From positions 1 to 54,384 of the forward strand of contig JAFGRO010000035.1 in the NCBI GenBank assembly GCA_016935095.1: a stretch of 54,384 nucleotides of DNA, in the 5' to 3' direction. A model generated the notes under the pieces. The model had not been told where the DNA came from, made no database searches, and worked only from the letters and a program-made list of their open reading frames with translations. Each line of letters begins with the position of its first letter. The stretch's first letter is position 1. The DNA comes from Candidatus Woesearchaeota archaeon (lineage in GTDB: Archaea; Nanobdellota; Nanobdellia; Woesearchaeales; GW2011-AR15). A program made the position numbers and the translations under genes. Of this stretch, positions 17,752 through 25,964 are shown piece by piece.

Positions 17752-18570
17752 ATTAATATTATAAAGCTCTTTATTAAGAATTTTCCAGAGCTTGGATTAA
17801 AATTAAGGCAAGCAAATTTAATATATACGCCGGAGGAATTTGTTAAAAAAACATTTAATTCAGCATTGATGATGACTTTTGGTATCCTATTAATTCTTTT
17901 CATGTTGCTTTCCTCTTTTGTTGAAAAAAAGACACTGGCCCTTATTTTAATTGTGGTTCTTCCTTTTTTATTTATCATTGTTTTTTTTTATTTTTTTAAG
18001 ATTCCGACTGTTAAAATTAATAAAATAAAAAGGATGATTAATAGAGAAGTAATATTTGTGGGCAGGTTCCTTATAGTTGAGCTTGAATCGGGAGTGCCTC
18101 TTTTTAATGCAATTAAAAATGTAAGCAGAAATTTTGAGGTTGTCGGAGCCTATTTTCAGGAAATTGTAGAAAAAGTTAGTGTCGGCACGACACTTGAGAA
18201 AGCAATAAACGAAGCAGTTGACATGGTCCCAAGCAATAGCCTGAGGAGGATGTTATGGCAGCTCTCCAATTCAATTACAACAGGGTCTGATGTTGTTAGC
18301 CCTTTAAATAATGTTATTGAAACTTTAACAAGGGAGCAGCAGATAGAGGTTGCGGAATATGGCAGAAAATTAAATCCTTTGGCAATGTTTTATATGCTGA
18401 TTGCGGTGGTTGTTCCTAGCCTGGGAATAACTTTACTTACTATTATCACTGTATTTATCGGGCTAAAACTTTCACTGTCAATTCTAATGATGATAGTCGG
18501 GTTGCTTGGTTTTATGCAATTTATGTTTGTCGCGATAATTAATTCTGGAAGACCCTCTATTGAATTTTAA
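17752..18570 (+). CDS. type II secretion F-domain platform protein (TadC-like), non-canonical start
   Basis: Its cytoplasmic helical F domain (FLIVELESGVPLFNAIKNVS...SNSLRRMLWQLSNSITTGSDV) is flanked by two hydrophobic pairs (about 40-80 and 205-260 with this start). A TTG at 17866 would give only 234 residues and cut off a clear family N-terminus (LRQANLIYTPEEFVKKTFNS). The frame is open back to a stop at 17731 and holds no ATG, GTG or TTG before 17866. A GGGGGG Shine-Dalgarno run at 17740-17745 points to ATT at 17752 (272 residues). Other candidates are ATT at 17746 or 17758 and ATA at 17761. Confidence 0.8.
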   Translation: MNIIKLFIKNFPELGLKLRQANLIYTPEEFVKKTFNSALMMTFGILLILFMLLSSFVEKKTLALILIVVLPFLFIIVFFYFFKIPTVKINKIKRMINREVIFVGRFLIVELESGVPLFNAIKNVSRNFEVVGAYFQEIVEKVSVGTTLEKAINEAVDMVPSNSLRRMLWQLSNSITTGSDVVSPLNNVIETLTREQQIEVAEYGRKLNPLAMFYMLIAVVVPSLGITLLTIITVFIGLKLSLSILMMIVGLLGFMQFMFVAIINSGRPSIEF

Positions 18571-18572
18571 AG

Positions 18573-20081
18573 ATGAAAATAAAAAGAAAGCCAGTTGAAG
18601 ATAAAAAAAAAGAACCACCTTCAGAACAAGAAAAGACAGAAAAGGAAAAGAAGGAAATAAATGAAGATAAAGAGGATAGGGAAAAATTAAAAACAAGGAA
18701 AAGGCCGCCTTTCAGAACAAGACTGCAATTAATGATCCCTGGCCTGGAAGAATATTTAAATAGAGCAGGTATGAATATAAATGCACGGAAACTTTCTAAG
18801 ATTATATTCTCTATTTCACTCTTTTTGAATTTCACTTTATTAATTTTTATTTTGTATTATTTTTTTGATATTGAAAACATTAAGCTAGATTACCTTGTTT
18901 TAATAATACCTTTCTGGATTGTAAACCTGTTTGTTTTAATATCTGTTTTCTGGTTTTTGTTTTGTCTGTTCATTGATTTGAAGATTAAAGCAAAAACAGG
19001 CATTAATCTGAAAAAACCACAAAAAAAGGAAGAACAGGAAATTTCACTTCCTCTTAAAAAAAAAAAAGAACAACAAAAAATATCTTCATTCAGAAGGAAA
19101 AAAAGACTGATAGGGTATGTAAATAAAGCAGGGATTGAGGTTAGATTTTCAAGAATTTCTATTAAGATATTTAGATTTGCAGTGATTTTTACTTTAATAT
19201 TTAATGCATATTTGCTTTATACTTTCTCTAATCTGCAGCCCTCACTCCTATATGTAATATTAACAACTTTACTGTTATGGACATTAGGTTTTTTATTACT
19301 GGTTTTAATTATATGGTCTTTTTTCTTTTTTGTCGTTGATTTGACAATATATAAAAGAACAAAAACCATAGAAGAGGTTCTTCCTGACTTTCTTCACCTG
19401 GCTTCTGCGAATATCAGCGCCGGCATGCCGATAGACAGGGCATTGTGGTTTGCTGTCAGGCCAAGATTTGGAGTTCTGGCCAAAGAAATAGAAGAGGTTG
19501 CAAAATCCACCTTAGTAGGTGAAAAACTTGATAAGGCACTTCTTAGATTCACTGATAAATATGATTCTGTGATTTTAAAAAGGTCTATTAACCTGCTTTT
19601 GGAGGGTGTTGAATCAGGGGGAGAGATTGCGGATCTGCTAAACAGGATTGCCCGCGATATAGAAGAAACAAGGATTATCAGGAAAGAAATGGCTGCAAAT
19701 GTAACAACATATGTCATATTCATCTTGTTTGCAACAGTGATTGCCGCACCCTTCTTATTCGGGCTTTCCACAGAATTAATTGTTATAATGCAGTCAATAC
19801 TTTCAAATATTGAAATCGGCTCTCTGAGTGAATCCACCAGCGGGATGGGCTCAATGTTTAATATAACAGGGGAGAGTGTTGCAGTAAGTGATTACAAGAT
19901 ATTTGTTATTTCCTGTATTTGCATCACCTCTTTTTTTTCAACAGTGATTATTAATATAATTAAAAAAGGAAATATAAAAGAGGGAATTCATTTAATTCCT
20001 GTTTTTATACTAATATCTCTGCTGATTTATTTTATTTCTGTTAATTTTATGCATCTCTTATTAGGGGGGTTTTTTAGTTAA
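18573..20081 (+). CDS. type II secretion F-domain platform protein (second, larger)
   Basis: A 502-residue membrane protein. A highly charged Lys/Glu-rich N-terminal region (1-45) is followed by hydrophobic pairs at about 70-140 and 200-260. The F domain spans about 270-380 (PDFLHLASANISAGMPIDRALW, LLLEGVESGGEIADLLNRIARD). Three further membrane segments end the protein. It would form the pilus platform with the preceding F-domain protein; two platform genes per ATPase is common in archaeal pilus operons. A second charged loop (about 145-175) splits the N-terminal half. Confidence 0.85.
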   Translation: MKIKRKPVEDKKKEPPSEQEKTEKEKKEINEDKEDREKLKTRKRPPFRTRLQLMIPGLEEYLNRAGMNINARKLSKIIFSISLFLNFTLLIFILYYFFDIENIKLDYLVLIIPFWIVNLFVLISVFWFLFCLFIDLKIKAKTGINLKKPQKKEEQEISLPLKKKKEQQKISSFRRKKRLIGYVNKAGIEVRFSRISIKIFRFAVIFTLIFNAYLLYTFSNLQPSLLYVILTTLLLWTLGFLLLVLIIWSFFFFVVDLTIYKRTKTIEEVLPDFLHLASANISAGMPIDRALWFAVRPRFGVLAKEIEEVAKSTLVGEKLDKALLRFTDKYDSVILKRSINLLLEGVESGGEIADLLNRIARDIEETRIIRKEMAANVTTYVIFILFATVIAAPFLFGLSTELIVIMQSILSNIEIGSLSESTSGMGSMFNITGESVAVSDYKIFVISCICITSFFSTVIINIIKKGNIKEGIHLIPVFILISLLIYFISVNFMHLLLGGFFS

Positions 20082-20113
20082 TTATGTAGATACTAGTATA
20101 TGAAATCGTAACA

Positions 20114-20122
20114 TTTATATAC
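20114..20122 (+). promoter_or_regulatory. TATA box of the pilin gene
   Basis: TTTATATAC about 65 bases before the ATG predicts a leader of about 35-40 bases. A GAGGTGA Shine-Dalgarno site lies at 20172-20178, four bases before the ATG. This leadered arrangement contrasts with the leaderless starts elsewhere in the window and fits a highly expressed product. Confidence 0.5.
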
Positions 20123-20182
20123 TTGATATATTCTAAATAATTCTAATATTGAATTATGTTTTTAAACTAAAGAGGTGAAAAT

Positions 20183-20689
20183 ATGAAAAAAGCACAAGCA
20201 GCCATGGAATTTCTCATGACTTATGGCTGGGCAATTCTTGTTGTGATTGCAGCAATTGCAGCATTGGCTTATTTTGGAGTATTAGATCCAGGAAGGATGC
20301 TACCACAGAAATGTAATTTCGCAGCAGGCACAGATTGTGTTGAGACGCCAAGCATTGATGCAACTGCAGATACTGTTACTGTAGCACTTAAGAACAGCCT
20401 GGGCAGCAGTATAGTTATAAATGTTGATTCTCCGGGTGCAAACAGCACAGGAGACTGTGATGCAGATGATATTTCACAGATAGTTTATACTGCAGAAGGC
20501 GGAAGCCCCACAACCTATACCACAGGTAATGTAACTGTAGCAAACAGAGGCAGCTTTGTTATAACCTTTGATTGTGCATCTGATTTATCAACTGGCAGAT
20601 TCAGTGATGACATAACCTTCACATATACCAGTGCTGATTCAGGTATGGAGCACAAAGCAGTAGGCGAGATCAGAGGAAGAGCAGGTTAA
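20183..20689 (+). CDS. class III signal peptide pilin-like protein
   Basis: A 168-residue protein. The N-terminus KKAQAAMEFLMTYGWAILVV is the archaeal class III (prepilin-type) signal. It is processed by prepilin peptidase just before the AxxEF-like stretch, leaving a hydrophobic helix of about 20 residues that packs into the fibre core. The rest is Thr/Ser/Asp-rich with beta character, with cysteines in NFAAGTDC, GDCD and TFDC that may form disulfides. It lies directly downstream of the ATPase and platform genes but has its own promoter and terminator, as expected for a major subunit. The prepilin peptidase is not in the window. Confidence 0.88.
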   Translation: MKKAQAAMEFLMTYGWAILVVIAAIAALAYFGVLDPGRMLPQKCNFAAGTDCVETPSIDATADTVTVALKNSLGSSIVINVDSPGANSTGDCDADDISQIVYTAEGGSPTTYTTGNVTVANRGSFVITFDCASDLSTGRFSDDITFTYTSADSGMEHKAVGEIRGRAG

Positions 20690-20690
20690 G

Positions 20691-20735
20691 TCTTTTAGTT
20701 TTTTTTAGTTTTTTTATTTCTTTTTTTTAATTTTA
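20691..20735 (+). terminator. oligo-T transcription terminator after the pilin gene
   Basis: At least four T-tracts (T8, T7, T8 and shorter) follow the pilin stop codon directly. Archaeal RNA polymerase terminates on such U-rich runs without needing a hairpin. Confidence 0.6.
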
Positions 20736-20771
20736 GAAAATTTTTTATTTCTAGTGATTTCTTATTGAAAT

Positions 20772-22337
20772 ATGAAAAAGAGGTTTTTATTATATAATCT
20801 ATTAATTATGCTTGTTCTTTTACCTTCTGCTTTTGCTTTATATGAAGAAAAAATCTTTGACGGAAATGTACAGAATGAAGTTCCATTTGTAATAGACAAC
20901 AAAACCTATGAAGCATTCTTTATCAGGGAGACAAATAATACTGTGATATATTATCCGGACGGAGTTACAGACGTGATTTATTTTAATAATGAAACCTGCT
21001 CAGAACAGTGGATATATAAGTCATGCATCTCTAATGTCCAGTACACAAAAAACGGGAAGTCTGTTCCGATAGATGTCCACGATTATAACATTGATATCAC
21101 CTTTGACCTTGAGATATATGCTTCCTATGCCAATCTTGATGTTCAGAGAGCAATAGAAAAAACAAAGCTTTTTGTGGGTGAGAGGACGGCAATTACCACT
21201 ATTCTTGAGAACCTGGGGGAATTAAAAGCAGACAATATAACCTTAAGAGAATATTTTCCAGAAGAATTTTACATTATATCTGTAGTTGGCTGCAATCACA
21301 GGGGCAATCTAATTTATTGGCAGGGAGAACTGGAGTCAAAAAAGCAAAAAAAATGTACTTATGAAATAAAAGCATTAAATGAGATAAATTATGATTCAAC
21401 TCTTAATGTAAATTATTCTTTTCTGGAAAGAGCTGTTTCAAAAGAAGACAGCCAAAGAATCAATGTTATAAATACGCCTTTAAAAACAGAGTTTTCCGTA
21501 AATAATCTTTCTTTAAGGCCAACAGAGTATGCAAATCTCTCTGTTGGGGTTGTTGCCTTGGATGATATAGAAATAATTTCTTTCAAAGTATATGTTCCTG
21601 ATGCTTTTAATATTGAGGCCTATTCAAATGAACTTAACCTTTATAAAACAAATATACTTAGGTTTTCCGGGAAATTAAATAAGGGTGAAAAAAAGGACTT
21701 TTTTTTTAATATCAATACAAACCTTATAAATAATTATTCACTTGTTTTTGAATTTATCTACAAGTTTAATGAATTTGTAAGAAACCAGAGCTTTTACATT
21801 CCGGTAAGTGTCAATTCAGAGCGGTTTTATTTATGGTCTGAACAGAAAGATAATAGAACCCTGATAAAGCTGAGTAATCCGACAGATAGCCCCTTTTACA
21901 GGATTAATATTAATGCTTTTTTAAATGGGCAGAAAATAGAATCATTTGAACTTGAAGAGCTCAAACCATGGAGATATAAAGAGTTTTTTATAGATGGGAC
22001 AGACGAGTATTCTTATGATATCAGGTATAGGACACAATACGGCCAGTATTTATCTTTTAAATCTGATCTGTCATATTCACCTTATGAAGGCAATGCGACA
22101 CTAAGTGAACAAGCGGAAGACATAACAGAAATCCCGGTTTCACTGCCTACAAAACAGGAATCTGATAATCCTTTTTCTTTTAATTTTGAGTTTTTGGGCA
22201 AATCAAAAAATTTATTGATATTTATTCTGCTTTTCGGCTTAATCTCTGTCTTATTTTTTAAATTTATATTATCCGGGAAAGAGGAATCTTCAATGGATAA
22301 GGAAATCAACGATATTAAAAAGCAATCAAGGGAGTAA
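20772..22337 (+). CDS. secreted, C-terminally membrane-anchored protein of unknown function
   Basis: A 521-residue protein. An N-terminal signal peptide (FLLYNLLIMLVLLPSAFA) is followed by a large extracellular region with many N-x-S/T sequons. Beta-rich segments around 120-340 resemble Ig-like/DUF11-type repeats (KLFVGERTAITTILENLG; LRPTEYANLSVGV). A single transmembrane helix near 475-495 (NLLIFILLFGLISVLFFKFI) leaves a short charged cytoplasmic tail. Position beside the pilin suggests a cell-surface or pilus-associated role. No specific family is recognised. Confidence 0.75.
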   Translation: MKKRFLLYNLLIMLVLLPSAFALYEEKIFDGNVQNEVPFVIDNKTYEAFFIRETNNTVIYYPDGVTDVIYFNNETCSEQWIYKSCISNVQYTKNGKSVPIDVHDYNIDITFDLEIYASYANLDVQRAIEKTKLFVGERTAITTILENLGELKADNITLREYFPEEFYIISVVGCNHRGNLIYWQGELESKKQKKCTYEIKALNEINYDSTLNVNYSFLERAVSKEDSQRINVINTPLKTEFSVNNLSLRPTEYANLSVGVVALDDIEIISFKVYVPDAFNIEAYSNELNLYKTNILRFSGKLNKGEKKDFFFNINTNLINNYSLVFEFIYKFNEFVRNQSFYIPVSVNSERFYLWSEQKDNRTLIKLSNPTDSPFYRININAFLNGQKIESFELEELKPWRYKEFFIDGTDEYSYDIRYRTQYGQYLSFKSDLSYSPYEGNATLSEQAEDITEIPVSLPTKQESDNPFSFNFEFLGKSKNLLIFILLFGLISVLFFKFILSGKEESSMDKEINDIKKQSRE

Positions 22338-22340
22338 ACT

Positions 22341-22350
22341 TTTTATAAAT
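22341..22350 (+). promoter_or_regulatory. TATA box of the MEMO1-family gene
   Basis: TTTTATAAAT is centred about 25 bases before the ATG at 22370, consistent with a leaderless mRNA. Confidence 0.5.
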
Positions 22351-22369
22351 TGACTATTTCTTATAATAT

Positions 22370-23236
22370 ATGGTAAGGCAAGCCGTTGTTGCAGGTCAGT
22401 TTTATGATTATGATTTTGATGACTTAGATAAGCAGATAAAACAATGTTTTACATCTAAGTTTGGTCCTGGCGGCCTGCCTGTCCGCAGGGACAATGAAAA
22501 ACATGTTAAAGCAATAATTGTGCCTCATGCAGGTTATTTTTTTTCTGGGAGCTGTGCTGCATGGGCATATAAAGAGCTTGCGGAATCTCACTTTCCCAGG
22601 ACGTATGTGCTTCTTGGTTTTTCACATCAGGGGCTGCCTTCAGGAATCTCGATAGAGGATTGGAAAACACCTTTTGGTATAATTAAAACAAATAAGAGTC
22701 TTGCAATAGAATTAAAGGAGAACACTTCTTTAGATATAAATGAGATTCCTCATCAGCATGAACATTCTATAGAAGTACAACTGCCTTTTTTGCAGTTTGT
22801 TAATAAAGACCTTATGAAAGAGATTAAAATCCTTGCGATTTCAATCTCAAGGGATATTGATTTTAAAATTCTGGGAGAAGAAATTGCTAAAGTAATGGCA
22901 AACAAAGATGTTGTGTATATAGTAAGTTCAGATTTTACCCACTATGGCTCTAATTATGGGTATCTGCCATTTACTTCAGATATTGAAAAAAGACTGAATG
23001 AGCTTGATAAGGGAGCAATAGATCTAATTAAAAACTTAAACATAAGTGGCTTTTCGGAATATATAAACAGAACACATATAACGATTTGCGGATATTATCC
23101 TATATTGCTATTAATGAAAATTCTGTCCATGGAAGAGACTAAACCTCTTGGAAGTCTGCTGATGCATTATACCTCTGGAGATATTATGAAGGACCATAAG
23201 AACTCTGTGAGTTATGTAAGTATTTTGTTCAAATAA
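22370..23236 (+). CDS. MEMO1 family protein (AmmeMemoRadiSam system protein B)
   Basis: A 288-residue protein with the MEMO/extradiol-dioxygenase-like fold. Conserved features are AVVAGQFYD at the N-terminus, PHAGYFFSGSCAAWAY with the first metal-site His, LGFSHQG, HQHEHSIEVQLPFLQ, and SSDFTHYGSNYGY. The residues that bind iron or copper in MEMO homologues are present. Family members often occur with AMMECR1 and a radical-SAM protein; neither is next to it here. Biochemical function in archaea is unresolved. Confidence 0.92.
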   Translation: MVRQAVVAGQFYDYDFDDLDKQIKQCFTSKFGPGGLPVRRDNEKHVKAIIVPHAGYFFSGSCAAWAYKELAESHFPRTYVLLGFSHQGLPSGISIEDWKTPFGIIKTNKSLAIELKENTSLDINEIPHQHEHSIEVQLPFLQFVNKDLMKEIKILAISISRDIDFKILGEEIAKVMANKDVVYIVSSDFTHYGSNYGYLPFTSDIEKRLNELDKGAIDLIKNLNISGFSEYINRTHITICGYYPILLLMKILSMEETKPLGSLLMHYTSGDIMKDHKNSVSYVSILFK

Positions 23237-23242
23237 CACAAC

Positions 23243-23250
23243 CTTTATAT
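23243..23250 (+). promoter_or_regulatory. TATA box of the MCM-like AAA gene
   Basis: CTTTATAT lies about 27 bases before the ATG at 23274. This supports that start over an in-frame TTG at 23253, which would lie only a few bases beyond the TATA box. Confidence 0.5.
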
Positions 23251-23273
23251 TTTTGAAAATTTACTGTTATTAT

Positions 23274-24461
23274 ATGTATCCATCTATTTCAGACCTGCCA
23301 AGATTGCTGCTGCCTTTATCCAAACAAAAATCAAAAGTATTGCTAAACTTAAAACTACTTGCAGAAAAAGACGATTTTAAAAAAGCAAGGTATCTTGTAA
23401 AGACAAACAAGGCAGATATTATTATGGAAAAACTAGGGATTTCTCCTTATTTTTTTGAAGATAAATTATATCCTAAATTAATTCTTAAAACTAAAAACGA
23501 TGAGATCAAGGAATTTGTTGCTAATTTAAACAAAGATGTTCTTGATAAAGTCAAGACAAAAGCATTCAGGGAGTTCTCCCAAAACGCTGAAAAAAATATG
23601 ATAAAACTGATTGCACCGAATATACATGGTCTGGATATAATTAAAAAAACAATAATGCTGCAATTGTTTGCATTAGAGCCTGTTCACATATTGCTTCTGG
23701 GAGATCCGGGAACAGGAAAAACCGCCCTTCTTAAATCCGCATCTCAGCTTCATCCGATTTCTTCATTCGGTTTAGGTTCCGGAACCAGCTCTGCAGGCTT
23801 AGGAGTTACAGTTAAGGGGAAAGAAATAATTAATGGTCTTTTGCCGAGAGCGGACAGGGGTCTTTGTGCAATAGATGAGCTGAATCTTATGAAAAGAGAG
23901 GATTATGCTTATCTGTATTCAGCAATGGAGAAGGGTTATATTACTTATGATAAGGCAGACAAACACCTAAAACTACAGACCAGAGTAAGAATTCTTGCAA
24001 CAGCAAACCCAAAAGGAGATAAGTTTGTGGGCAGAATGACTGAAACACTTAAAAAACAAGTGCCTTTTGATACAGCATTATTATCCAGGTTTCATCTTGT
24101 ATTTCTAATAAGAAAACCGGGAATCCAGGGCTTTATCCACATTACAAAAAAAATAATTAGGGATCAGACAAGGACAATAAATAAAGAAGATTATGACTTT
24201 GTAAAGGAATATATTGCTTTTTCTGAAAAGCTTAATATCGAGTTTTCGAAGAAATTAGAGCCTGAAGTCATTGAATTTGTCAAGTATGTCACAAGATATG
24301 AAAAAGAGTTTATAATTGAAATAACCCCAAGAATTGTTATTGGTTTTATCAGATTAGCTAAATCATTAGCCAGATTAAATCTTAGAAATAAAGTAACTAA
24401 AGAAGATCTTGAAGAAGTAAAAGAAATAATCTTAAATTCGCTTTTTTTAAGAAAAAAATAA
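23274..24461 (+). CDS. MCM-like AAA+ ATPase lacking the MCM N-terminal domains
   Basis: A 395-residue protein. Residues about 110-395 align with the MCM AAA+ core and lid: IKLIAPNIHGLDIIKKTIML, Walker A GDPGTGKT at 143-150, GLGSGTSSAGLGVTV, Walker B in LCAIDELNLM, sensor 1 in LATANPKGDKF, and arginine finger SRFHLVF. The OB-fold, zinc finger and C-terminal winged helix of real MCM are missing; a short unrelated helical N-terminus stands in their place. Walker B ends DELN rather than DELDK. It is distinct from the full-length MCM at 9.6 kb. It may be a helicase-like regulator or a MoxR-like chaperone; function is unknown. Confidence 0.82.
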   Translation: MYPSISDLPRLLLPLSKQKSKVLLNLKLLAEKDDFKKARYLVKTNKADIIMEKLGISPYFFEDKLYPKLILKTKNDEIKEFVANLNKDVLDKVKTKAFREFSQNAEKNMIKLIAPNIHGLDIIKKTIMLQLFALEPVHILLLGDPGTGKTALLKSASQLHPISSFGLGSGTSSAGLGVTVKGKEIINGLLPRADRGLCAIDELNLMKREDYAYLYSAMEKGYITYDKADKHLKLQTRVRILATANPKGDKFVGRMTETLKKQVPFDTALLSRFHLVFLIRKPGIQGFIHITKKIIRDQTRTINKEDYDFVKEYIAFSEKLNIEFSKKLEPEVIEFVKYVTRYEKEFIIEITPRIVIGFIRLAKSLARLNLRNKVTKEDLEEVKEIILNSLFLRKK

Positions 24462-24750
24462 GAAATATATTCTATAAAATAAAAAAATATATATATCCGG
24501 ATATCTGTTTTTTATATATCTCATAGGAGAATGAGATCTGGGGGAGGGGCAAGTGGTTTACTGTTTTCATTGCTTTTCCAATTTAATATATTATTGGCTT
24601 ATGCCAATTATTGACAAGAAGTGTTGTGGGCAACTCTTTTTGCTTGATTTTTGGCTCAATGTCAAATTATATTAATTAACCTAACAATACCCACTATGTT
24701 GTTTTGTTCAGGATAAGCAGACTCCAGGAAACAGAAGACCTCCCCGACTT
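24462..24750. other. 289-base gene-free interval with several short hairpins
   Basis: The interval lies between the convergent MCM-like and rsmI genes. It holds a perfect ATATCCGGATAT palindrome (about 24494-24505), a 7-bp stem ATCTCAT/ATGAGAT with loop AGGAGA (24518-24537), a 6-bp stem ATTGGC/GCCAAT with a TTAT tetraloop (24593-24608), and GTTG/CAAC (24623-24634) followed by T-rich DNA. This could be a small structured RNA or bidirectional termination signals. I recognise no RNA family, and no protein-coding potential was convincing. Confidence 0.35.
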
Positions 24751-25416
24751 TTATAATTCTTTTCCAAGGAGAATCACTAGTTCTCCCTTAATTTTCCTGT
24801 TTTTAATTTTTTCATTAATCTCTACTGCAGTCCCTCTTATGAATTCTTCAAATTTTTTTGTTAATTCCCTGGCAATAACTATTGGCTTATCAGGCATGAT
24901 TTCACATAATAATTCAATAGTTTTGTTTATCCTGTGTGGAGATTCATATATAATGGTTGTTTCCTTTTTGTTTTTTATTTCATTGAAAAATTCTTTTTTT
25001 TTATTTGGTTTTTTAGGTAGAAATCCATAAAATGAAAATTTATCTGTAGGCAATCCTGAACCAACCAGCGCAGCAATTGCAGCATTGGCACCAGGCAGAA
25101 CACTTAATTCAACCTTCTCTTTTACACCTTCCCTTACAAGAAAAAATCCAGGATCAGAAATCCCAGGGGTGCCCGAATCACTGACAAGAGCAATGTTTTT
25201 GTTATTTTTTAACAGATTAATAATATGTTTAGTCTTTTTGGTTTTATTGATATCATTATAACTAACTAATTTGTTATTTAAGTTATATCTTTTTAATAAG
25301 AGAGAAGTCCTTCTTGTGTCCTCTGCAAGTATTAAATCTGCTTCTTTGAGAATTCTCAAAGCCCTTAGTGTAATGTCTTCCAAATTTCCAATTGGTGTTG
25401 CAACAAGGTAAAGCAT
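24751..25416 (-). CDS. rsmI: 16S rRNA (cytidine-1402 2'-O)-methyltransferase RsmI
   Basis: A 221-residue member of the tetrapyrrole-methylase-like fold. The motifs are MLYLVATPIGNLEDITLRAL, AEDTRRT, ALVSDSGTPGISDPGF, VLPGANAAIAALVGSGLP, and YESPHRI. In bacteria it uses S-adenosylmethionine to methylate the 2'-O of C1402 in the decoding centre. It is shorter than typical bacterial RsmI (about 280), mainly by lacking the C-terminal extension. An RsmI in an archaeal context suggests ancient transfer from bacteria. It probably follows the small winged-helix gene in one transcript. Confidence 0.92.
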   Translation of the reverse strand: MLYLVATPIGNLEDITLRALRILKEADLILAEDTRRTSLLLKRYNLNNKLVSYNDINKTKKTKHIINLLKNNKNIALVSDSGTPGISDPGFFLVREGVKEKVELSVLPGANAAIAALVGSGLPTDKFSFYGFLPKKPNKKKEFFNEIKNKKETTIIYESPHRINKTIELLCEIMPDKPIVIARELTKKFEEFIRGTAVEINEKIKNRKIKGELVILLGKEL

Positions 25417-25473
25417 AGAATCAAATAAACTGCAATGAATTTTAAATTTATTGAAAATTCAGGCCAATATTTT

Positions 25474-25719
25474 TTAGCTCTTGAACATATAATAGTATTT
25501 GTTGTTACTGAATTTGAATTTGACAGATGTAGATTTTCTTAGTTTTTTAAGATTATTTGTAACTGAGCCGATAGAAACCTTTAATCCCCGGGCTATATCT
25601 TTAGATGTAAACCACTTCCTCTTATTATTTTTCAGAAAATCATATACCTCTTGTTGGCCCATTTTTCTTATAATCATATTTAATTCAGCGGATTTAATAA
25701 ATTTTTGTAGTAATTGCAT
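25474..25719 (-). CDS. small winged-helix DNA-binding protein
   Basis: An 81-residue protein consisting essentially of one winged helix: GQQEVYDFLKNNKRKWFTSK, then DIARGLKVSIGSVTNNLKKL as helix-turn-helix, and a basic wing ending NNKYYYMF. The ATG at 25719 is favoured because a TATA-like string lies about 26 bases upstream; a later ATG (25677) would remove only 14 residues. It is divergent from nrdR and upstream of rsmI. No ligand-binding domain is present. Target unknown. Confidence 0.75.
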   Translation of the reverse strand: MQLLQKFIKSAELNMIIRKMGQQEVYDFLKNNKRKWFTSKDIARGLKVSIGSVTNNLKKLRKSTSVKFKFSNNKYYYMFKS

Positions 25720-25850
25720 TTTAGTAAAACATATGCTCTTTTATTAAATAAGTCTCTTGTTACGGGAATTATTGCCCTCAAAATCCCTGTTATATAAAAC
25801 TATAATTTCAAATGATTTTTTGTTAATATATATATTTGAAATACAAAATA

Positions 25851-25860
25851 TTTATAAATA
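25851..25860 (+). promoter_or_regulatory. TATA box of the nrdR-nrdD-nrdG operon
   Basis: TTTATAAATA places transcription initiation near 25880, inside the first NrdR-box-like site. Repressor binding would therefore block polymerase directly. The leader to nrdR would be about 85 bases. Confidence 0.5.
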
Positions 25861-25877
25861 AGTTAAACAAGTAACAT

Positions 25878-25893
25878 ATACTATATGTTGTAT
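25878..25893 (+). promoter_or_regulatory. NrdR-box-like site 1
   Basis: ATACTATATGTTGTAT matches about 13 of 16 positions of the bacterial NrdR box (acaCWATATATWGtgt), counted by eye. It overlaps the predicted transcription start and is 16 bases from the second site. Confidence 0.65.
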
Positions 25894-25909
25894 TATTTAA
25901 ATAATAAAA

Positions 25910-25925
25910 CTACAATATCTTGTGG
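25910..25925 (+). promoter_or_regulatory. NrdR-box-like site 2
   Basis: CTACAATATCTTGTGG matches about 12 of 16 positions of the NrdR box. Its start is 32 bases from that of site 1, three helical turns, which is the spacing reported for paired NrdR boxes in bacteria. Confidence 0.65.
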
Positions 25926-25964
25926 TTACTAACAAATAATAACTTTTTTTAAAATATATACAAA

